Shown here in pieces: positions 56,611 to 64,000 of a stretch of DNA of 64,000 nucleotides. The position numbers and the translations under genes are program-made. Position 1 is the first letter of the stretch, and the number at the start of each line of letters is the position of its first letter. This stretch comes from Sambucus nigra (taxonomy: Eukaryota; Streptophyta; Magnoliopsida; Dipsacales; Adoxaceae), in the NCBI GenBank assembly GCA_949130495.1, contig OX422207.1:709748456-709812455 (forward strand), read 5' to 3'. The notes under the pieces are model-generated. The model did not search any database. It saw only the letters and a list, made by a program, of their open reading frames with translations, and was not told the origin of the DNA.

Positions 56611-59600
56611 CTAGGGTATGCCCGTGCCTGAAGGCACGTAGATAATTTTTCCCCCAATATACGTATGTGTGCTTATGATACGACACCACCACCAACTACC
56701 ATAAACACCCAATTCAACAACCCACACCTAAACATAAAAGTGAACCAAACTCACATTGCGAAATAAATTACGTAGACTATTAATTGTAGGGACCTGAAAC
56801 ATTAACACTCCAAACAATTGAAACAACCAAAAGTATCATAAACGACACAAACAACCAACTATATCCCTCTAATAAGTAGTTTCCATTAAATAACAATATG
56901 TTTTTTTTACATTACCTCAAAGATGAATAAAAGCAAAATATGATATCAAACACAAAAGAATTGGATTCTCACATACTGATCTCTTTAAAAGGAATTAATG
57001 AAAAGGACAAACTCGATTATATATTCTCGGCATTCAAGTACATTTAATGATCTGATACCAAACTTCAAGATTTTCCATCTTGTACATGAAAAGCTACTAT
57101 ATACATATTTTCCATTTTAATCGAGTCATGTTCAAGTTAGTTATTAAAAAAATATTTTTTATCATGTCATGTTTGCTTTGGGCAAAAAAGAAAAAGATAA
57201 AACATGGCATAGTTTATTTGGGTTAGTGTACGTGTCAGTATTTTATTCGAGTCAATCATGTCATGGTGTTGAATTTTGCTATGTGCTAGGTGATGTATTT
57301 TTTACTCCTATGTCCCTAAACTATTTCTTTTGCTAAATTTAACGAGCTTTTTTATTGAAGGGCTGAATTGGATGCAATTGAATAGTTTAAAAACTAAATT
57401 TACTAAAAAAATTAGTTTACAGACTAAGAAAACTATTTATAAAATTCATGGGCAAACCCACTATAACATTGCAGGTAATATATTTTACATAACACAATCA
57501 TGCTCCCAATTGTGGCTTATATTCTTTAAAATGTCTATTGTTTAAAGCTAATGCTTATAGTCAAAACACAACAACATTTGCTAGTAACTCACATTTTTTT
57601 CCTTTGTTAACACACTTAAAAGAGTGAGAAGCAGACAAACAGTACCACCAATAGCTTTATGTAGAAATAAGAAAAATACATACTATTCTAAAATTGATCG
57701 GTCAAGATAACACCATTTTCTGTTATGTTGTTTTCTTGAAATCCACATTACAAAAGGATCCAAACAATTGAAGGCATCTAAATATGGAAATAACACCAAT
57801 CCATTTAATTAAATGGTACATCGTACTAAATAGCAGAATATCATATTATCCTAAATAAAAGATACGCATGTAAATAGATATACATGAATAGTTAAACTTA
57901 AAATGAAAGAAAAACTACAATTAAAAGCATTTGACAAATAAATGACGGAACAAATACTGAATGAGGAAGAAATAACATAGACAATCATTTGCCCATTTTT
58001 ATCTCTCTCTCACTTGACAAACAACATGGATAGTTGTTTTAATAGTAACTCATACCAAAACAATTCAAAGCTACCAGGTACATTACCTACAAAAATTCAC
58101 ATTCATAGGATCGTCAAAAAGTAATGAAAAGAAAATAAAAAAATAAAAAAATATTTTAAAATTTTAGTAATAAAAGAAACGCTTAAATTTTTAGTAATAA
58201 AAGAAATGAAATCAATTTACCCTTAAATCATAAACAAAAAAGAAAATAAAAAAAACATATCTTATAAGAATTTTTTTACTTTTAAATCGTTTACTCCCTA
58301 AGAAATTTAAAAAAAAATCCAAACCCAGATCAGTAAACGATCATGAACCAAACCCAAAAACTCAGTCTTGAAACCCAAATTTCCAAACCCATATCACGTT
58401 TAAAAACATTTACCTTTAAAAAGGCAAAGAAAAAAACATATATTAGAATCTCAAGAGCTTCAGGAGTTTTTACTCTCACATCCCAATCGTAGTTTATTTT
58501 CAGACCATAAATTAGAAAAAAAAAAAGTACACCTGGCAGTGCAGAGTAAAACCCAAATCTTTTTGCTGGCGGCTAAACCAACCGGAGCAGTCCGCGAGCT
58601 CCATGGCAGTGACGATGGCTTCGTACCAGATGCGGAGAAGAGTTCTCATACATGGTATTTGCGCAAACAGTGCAAAGGACACCCAAAAAATTAAAAAAGT
58701 CAATAAGTGTAGGTGTGTTTGCCCATGCTTTGTAAACAAACCAAATGAAAATTTGAAACAAACTTGTAAGAGGGTAGGAGAGATAAAATGGGAGAACATA
58801 AGGGTCGTGGTGCTTCTTCCCTCTTGAGAGGAATCCAAATCTATACCTGAAGAGAAAAAAAAAAGCATCACTGCGACATATATTAGTATCTTAACAGATC
58901 TGAACAAAAGAAAGAAATGAAAGGAAGAGAGACATGGGTAAAGAGTGACATATGTGCAAGTGGTGTCTAGATGTTTTGAGATGTGCGCACATCAGATAGG
59001 CTCCTCAAATTAAAGTATCATTTCCAATCTTTCTCGAGCCACGCAAATGTACGGGACAGTCTTGCAGTTTTCGTCCGCCATTAGTGCCTGTAAGACAAAG
59101 AGCAAGAGAAAGGAGAAGAAATTCACTGAAAAACTTTTAGAATGGGAGTTTTTTATTTCCTTAAAAACTCTGATAAGGCAAGTAGACCACGTACAAAAGT
59201 GAGATCTAAAAAAAAGTGCAAAGCTTCTTCCATGCTTCCTTGAGTGGTTAACCACAAACATTCATGAACCACATTACACAGATATATGTAGATCTAAAAA
59301 AAATTAAACGCAAATCCGAGAGTGTGAGGGCAATTTAATATCTCAAAAATTCAAGATCTAAAAATCAAACATAGAAACCCCGAATAATTACTCAACCTTG
59401 TATGGAGGCTGACATGGGAACATCTTTGAGGAAGGCCGAAGTGGATGGGGGTGGATAGCTATGGAGCTCAGATGGGGAGGGAGGCCGAGGGAAAGAGTGG
59501 GAGAAATGGTGGTGAGGATCTCAAAGAGAGAGAGGTTAGGTTACAAACAAACAGATTTGATGGGTTTCTAAGAGAGGAGAAATATTGAGTGTCTCGATCC

Positions 59601-59798
59601 ATGCGCTATGTTAAGATCAGATTACAAGCTTACCCTCAATTTTGAATTTTAATATATAGGGGGAATAAATTGGAGTGTGTTAAAAGGGGGGGAAACCAAA
59701 AAATAAATGGCAAAATAGGAAGTGTAGAAAAAATTATATTGAATGGCATCATAGTTGAAGCTTATGACATACATAAGTTTTATATTTTATTATATAGA
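56611..59798 (-). mobile_element. Non-autonomous Helitron-like element
   Basis: On minus the 3' end shows a hairpin CGTGCC-TTCA-GGCACG (56623-56638), 8 bases, then CTAG (56611-56614) followed by T. The 5' end reads TCTATATAATAAAA (from 59798) preceded by A. So insertion is between A and T, as Helitrons do. No Rep/helicase is present. The interior has gene-like pieces on minus: exon-like ATG near 59421 with donor AAG/GTTGAG, acceptor TTACAG before MADENCKTVPYICVARERL (about 59090), and an open frame 58907-58512. These could be captured host exons; I recognise none. Confidence 0.6.
58512..58907 (-). CDS. Unrecognised open frame in Helitron-like element
   Basis: 131 codons, hydrophobic N-terminal part and YEAIVTAMELADCSGWFSRQQ near the end. 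No family recognised. Could be part of a captured gene or chance. Nothing around it suggests a promoter. Confidence 0.2.
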   Translation of the reverse strand: MFRSVKILIYVAVMLFFFSSGIDLDSSQEGRSTTTLMFSHFISPTLLQVCFKFSFGLFTKHGQTHLHLLTFLIFWVSFALFAQIPCMRTLLRIWYEAIVTAMELADCSGWFSRQQKDLGFTLHCQVYFFFF

Positions 59799-60723
59799 TA
59801 TACATGTTTACCAATTTTATCAAAATTTTCAAAAAAATACATTTAAAAATAAATTTATCAAACTCATACCAATAATTATAAATACAAAAAACTGAATTTA
59901 ACATAGAAAAGACTCAAAGCTACCTGCTAAAGAGCGGATTGGCCCTTGGCTTTTTTTGCACCGTCTTATAGTGAAGGGAGGACAGATCAAAAGACGACCT
60001 CTTTTTAAGAAAATGCATATATATCTAAAAAAAAAAAAAAATTCACACGTTTGATACAACTAACGAGTGCATGTGTGAACAGCTTTTATTATGCCAACTA
60101 CCGGTGTGTGTGAAAAAGTCTAGGCTTAACATAAACGAAACAAACGCGTAGCAGAGGAAACACACGTATTGGATCAGAATCAATGTGATCAAACATCGGT
60201 GGGAACATAAATTCGTAATATGTAAAGCACAGTATAAATATATAGGTCACTCCAAACGAACTTGTGTAACAAGAAATTGGTCGGTTAAACACGGGTCAGT
60301 TTAAGAAAATACATACTTTCATTCAAAAATGTTTTTCTAATAAAACTAGGTACTTCTTTGCGCAATCTTTTGCGTCATTCTGATTCAATTTTTTTTTTTT
60401 CAAAAATTAGAAGTTTTTTTAAAGCAGAAAAGAAATCATAATCTAAATCCCAGGAAAGAGGAGTAAGTTTTAAAAAAAATTAATATGTTGAAATTTTTTG
60501 GAAAATTCAGGAACATTCAGAATATTCTAACATGTACTAGGAAAAAAATCAGTCTTAAATTCAGAAAATTTGAAATGGAGTGATTTTGGTAAATATTAGA
60601 AGATATTAAGGAGAAAAATGAATTGCATAATTTTTTAAAATTAGATTTGAAAAATGGGAAAATCAGAATTTTCCAAATAAATTATGACTTTGACTTGATT
60701 TTTTCAATTTTCCAAATAAACTC
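59799..60723. other. AT-rich spacer, no gene seen
   Basis: No convincing gene or terminal structure. The open frame at 60098-60292 (minus) has no known motif. A phrase TTGATTTTTTCAATTTTCC is repeated near 60690-60750. Confidence 0.5.
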
Positions 60724-61059
60724 CCACCACTTCTTTTGATTTTTTCAATTCATTCCCATAACTTTAAAAACGGCTACAATTAAACCCTTGCCGTCCAACT
60801 CCGTTCACTTTTGGAGGGAAACGTTAGTCATGTGTGTGGCACATGACTTTAAGCAAGGGGATTTTGTCCAAACCTAATTATTTTTCAAAACAATTTTTAA
60901 ATAACAGCAAAAATATTTAAAAATTTTGAAAATACCAAAAACTGTTTTAAAAATACCAAAAAACCTTAGAAAAAATTCTGAAAATACGAATATATATTTA
61001 AAAATTCTGAAATATACCAAAAAATATTACAAATCAGCAAAATTAAAATTCTAAAAATA

Positions 61060-61680
61060 ATTAATGATAAAATTATTTCTCATAAAAAGAAATTATTTTC
61101 AGAAATAAAAAAATGATCTTCATCAATATAAATTATTTTCAACATATAAAATATGATTTCAAGCATGGAAAATTCTAAAAAAATAATTCAAAAAAATATA
61201 ATTAAAAATACTAACATTTATTGGGAAATGCATTATTGTACAAAAAAATATTTAAAAATATGGAAGGTTATAAAAAAATATAAATTATTTCCTGCAATAA
61301 TAAATCATTATCAGCAAAGATTTTTTTTTTTCGGTAATATCAAATGATTTCTAGCATATAAAAAATAATTCCAGCAATAATAAATTATTTCAATCAAATA
61401 CAAATTATTTTCAGCAATAAAAAAATATTTCCAATAACATAAATGTATTTTCAGCATATAAAAATGATTTTTAGCAAATAAAAATGATTTCAGCAATAGT
61501 AAAATTATTTCCAGCAATAAAAAAATGATTTTCAACAATATAAAAGTATTTTCGGCAAAAAAATGATTCCAACATATAAAAAATGATTTTCGGCAATAAT
61601 AAATAATTTTTAGTAAATAAAATATGATTTTCACTTATAAAAAAATAATTTTCAGCAATATAAATTTATTTTCAACCAAA
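61060..61680. repeat. Degenerate short repeats (TTTTCAGCAATA type)
   Basis: Many copies of AAATTATTTTCAGCAATA-like 20-35-bp units, all variable. The open frame on minus at 61634-61311 is a translation of this and not a gene. Confidence 0.7.
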
Positions 61681-61884
61681 TTTCTAATTAAACAAAACGT
61701 AAAAAAAAAAAAGTACACCAAATTTGCAACGAAGATCAAACCTCGAAAAAAACAAAAAAAAATTGGAATTTCTCCTAAATTTGCAACTAAGATCAAACCT
61801 CCCGTTAGTTAACGAAGTTTGTTTTCCAAATATGTTAGTGACACTATTGCCAAATATGTGGATCATATCTAACTAGGGGGCGAC

Positions 61885-62065
61885 AAGATAACAGGGGGCA
61901 TGGGGCTGGGCGAGGTGGGGCGGGGCGGGGCCTAGGGAGGAGGGACGTGAGTGGGGGTGGTGGGGGTGGAAGGAGTGAGGGGGAGGGGCGGAGTAAGGCT
62001 GCGGGCAACCATGGCTGCCGGCCATGGTTGGGGAGGAGAAGAAAGAGAGAGGGAGAGGAAAGAGA
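61885..62065. other. GC-rich, strand-asymmetric island in AT-rich element
   Basis: G-rich on plus (GGGGCGGGGCGGGGCC), then the hairpin AACCATGGC-TGCC-GGCCATGGTT near 62008-62030, then GA-rich. It stands out against flanks of very low GC. A minus open frame here (62265-61873) is Pro/His-rich and probably not coding. Confidence 0.6.
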
Positions 62066-62262
62066 AGAAAGAGAGAGAAAAGAAAATAAACTTTTAGGGT
62101 TTGTAAATTAGTCAAATGACCAAATTGCCCTTGCTTAAAGTCATGTGCCACCCATATGATTAATGTTTTCCTCCAAAAATTAACAGAGTTGGACAGCAAG
62201 GGATTAATTGTAACCGTTTTTAAAGTTATGGGGTGAATTGGAAAAATCAAAATAAGTGGTGG

Positions 62263-63382
62263 CAAAGTGTTGGGAGGGATATAGTTTAGAGGGCCTAAGT
62301 GTAATTAATCCAAAATAATAATATAGTAAGCTGAAGTTGGAAAATTCATATCAAATTGAAGGTAATCAATATTTCAAAGAAAAAAATTGCTATGTAGGTT
62401 CTCAACTAATTAGACCAAATTCTCCCTTTGACTTCTCTTAATATAGTTTTTAGTAGATATAAGCATTTGGCTCTAGTCAATTAATATATTTTTCATAACT
62501 AAGATTCATAATTTTAATATGTAAGTTCTATGTTATTGTATACGTAGACCTAATACATATAATACGAAAATTCATGAATACATTACAAATTCATTTATAT
62601 AGTAAATGAAAAATCACGTATGCATAACCGCATAAGGACCACATTGAAAAGTGTTATAGTATTGCTAATAGGTTGGCCTTTTATCTAAATATTTTTATCC
62701 TAAATCGATAAAAACGTCAACGAGGAGTTAAAGTCAAATTCTTTGATACATTATTATTAAAATATGTAATAGACAATATTTTTCCATCACGCAAACAACC
62801 ATTTGCTCATCCTTAACAACCAAATTCAGGAGCATTTTGCTTCTTAATTTGTCGTTTATGAGCACTTTATTAATTTGATTCATGCTCTGGAAATGTCAAA
62901 ATCATAAAATGGTGGAGCAAAATAGCAATATGATAGTTTGTTCCATGCCATGAGATAGCCTAAGGGCTTAGGTGAAATTGATCGCAACCTACACTAATTG
63001 GATTATCTAATTTCTTATGTTATTGTTCTCAATATAACCATGGCATCACTATAAATGTCCGTAATCACATCAAAATATTTATTAGTTACCTTTTATTAAA
63101 ATATTTACTATATTTTTTAGCATTTATATTTTTGAGATTTTCAATAAATAATAAAAGAACGTGTACCCAATTAAATGAAACTAAACATCCATAATCGTAT
63201 AAACTTTCTATTAAAATAAATAATTAGGTGAGAATTAGTGATAACCCTCTTAAAAAATAGTTAGTGTGAGTAGTCCAAGAAATAAATCAATTTGTTGCAA
63301 AAGTCCACTAATATGAACTTTTTATTAAGGTGAGGATAAAATAAAGAAAGTAAAAATAGAAATCATTAGGATTTACTTGAAC
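62263..63382. other. AT-rich spacer, nothing recognised
   Basis: No open frame of note, no transposon ends and no RNA gene seen on either strand. Confidence 0.5.
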
Positions 63383-63616
<234 letters not shown>

Positions 63617-63620
<4 letters not shown>

Positions 63621-64000
63621 ACGGAGACCATAATTAAGTTGGCACATGCTCGGTATGAGCGTGCAGACTTCATGCGCTCCAAGTTAATGAAGAGTCTAAG
63701 CCATAGAAGACTCCAATGTATCCATCACTTGGAATGACTGAAGTTGATAAAGAATAGGTCTGAACTTTTAAGGATAGCTATTGACGGAGTTTAGGACTTT
63801 CCTAAGATTCCCTATAAATAGAAGCCCTCTCCCCACTGAGGGGGGCATTTGATATTGTGTCATCGAGCAATACTATAACTTTATTGATCAATTTTATAAA
63901 GTAGTTAAGAGAAAACCCCAAACTCCGTGGACGTAGGTAGGTTTTTTAACCACGTATATCTTGTATTGTGTGTGTCATTCCATTACTCTCTTAAATATTT
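63617..64000 (+). mobile_element. Partial LTR at the right edge
   Basis: Probable start TGTTACGGAGACC. TATA box CCTATAAATAG at 63811-63820. Leader region with CTCCGTGGACGTAGGTAGG, then AACCACGTATATCTTG, a phrase common in plant LTR leaders. Runs off the window, so family (copia or gypsy) cannot be fixed. Confidence 0.55.

Larger units (their letters stand above)
60724..62262. mobile_element. Long-terminal-inverted-repeat element (MULE-like or foldback)
   Basis: Left arm 60724-60870 (CCACCACTT...TTTAAGCAAGGG) and right arm 62120-62262 are inverted copies of about 145 bp, roughly 80-85% alike by eye. The interior has no transposase. The right side may extend to about 62313, where a TE-like end (GGATTAATTACACTT on minus) lies; the left side lacks that part. 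Target duplication not established. Confidence 0.55.

Overview
This window is a transposable-element-dense stretch of a flowering-plant nuclear genome. Evidence: LTR retrotransposons of chromovirus (Del/Tekay-like) and Tat/Ogre-like type, primer-binding sites matching plant initiator tRNA-Met and tRNA-Arg, a CACTA transposon with plant-specific accessory domains, a Helitron-like element, spliced plant mobile domain (PMD) sequence and AT-rich spacers. No intact cellular gene was recognised. Species cannot be assigned from sequence alone. All identifications are from reading motifs; no database search was run.

Layout. (E) 1-4692: 3' part of a Ty3/gypsy element, read on +: a ~105-bp tandem array (1-560), a minus-strand (antisense) Transposase_28-type gene broken by stop codons (704-3068), then a 3' LTR from 3729 with a 37-38-bp minisatellite. 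4693-5682 is AT-rich host spacer with stem-loop tandem repeats. (C) 5683-43788: a Tat/Ogre-like element on the minus strand, LTRs 5683-7788 and 41671-43788, tRNA-Arg PBS, decayed gag/protease/RT/dual RNase H/integrase (33290-40335), and two genes antisense to gag-pol: a spliced PMD gene (9286-30942) and a DUF7745-like gene (31526-32815). (A) 10022-29532: a Tekay-like element inserted into exon 2 of the PMD gene. (B) 11684-22616: a younger Tekay-like element inserted into the 3' LTR of A with a perfect GAGAG target duplication. So the order of insertion is C, then A, then B.

To the right: 43789-45543 is host spacer with a 150-bp-arm hairpin; (D) 45544-51106 is the 3' LTR and eroded pol of a third Tekay-like element; it is cut at 51107 by a CACTA transposon (terminal CACTACACC, palindromic subterminal repeats, TNP2, DUF4218 and DUF4216 regions, to at least 56287). 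A Helitron-like element with hairpin and CTAG end lies at 56611-59798 (minus). A long-inverted-repeat element (MULE-like or foldback) lies at 60724-62262. A compound TTA/TTG microsatellite (63383-63620) abuts a partial LTR with a TATA box that runs off the right edge.

Most interesting signals: a perfect 12-bp palindrome TGCCGATCGGCA sits 11-15 bp upstream of the TATA box both in the C LTR (minus) and at the antisense PMD gene (plus), suggesting shared control of the element and its antisense gene; family-specific palindrome clusters sit at the same relative place in the LTRs of A, B and D; and the genes decay almost only through nonsense changes compatible with C-to-T deamination, with reading frames otherwise kept.
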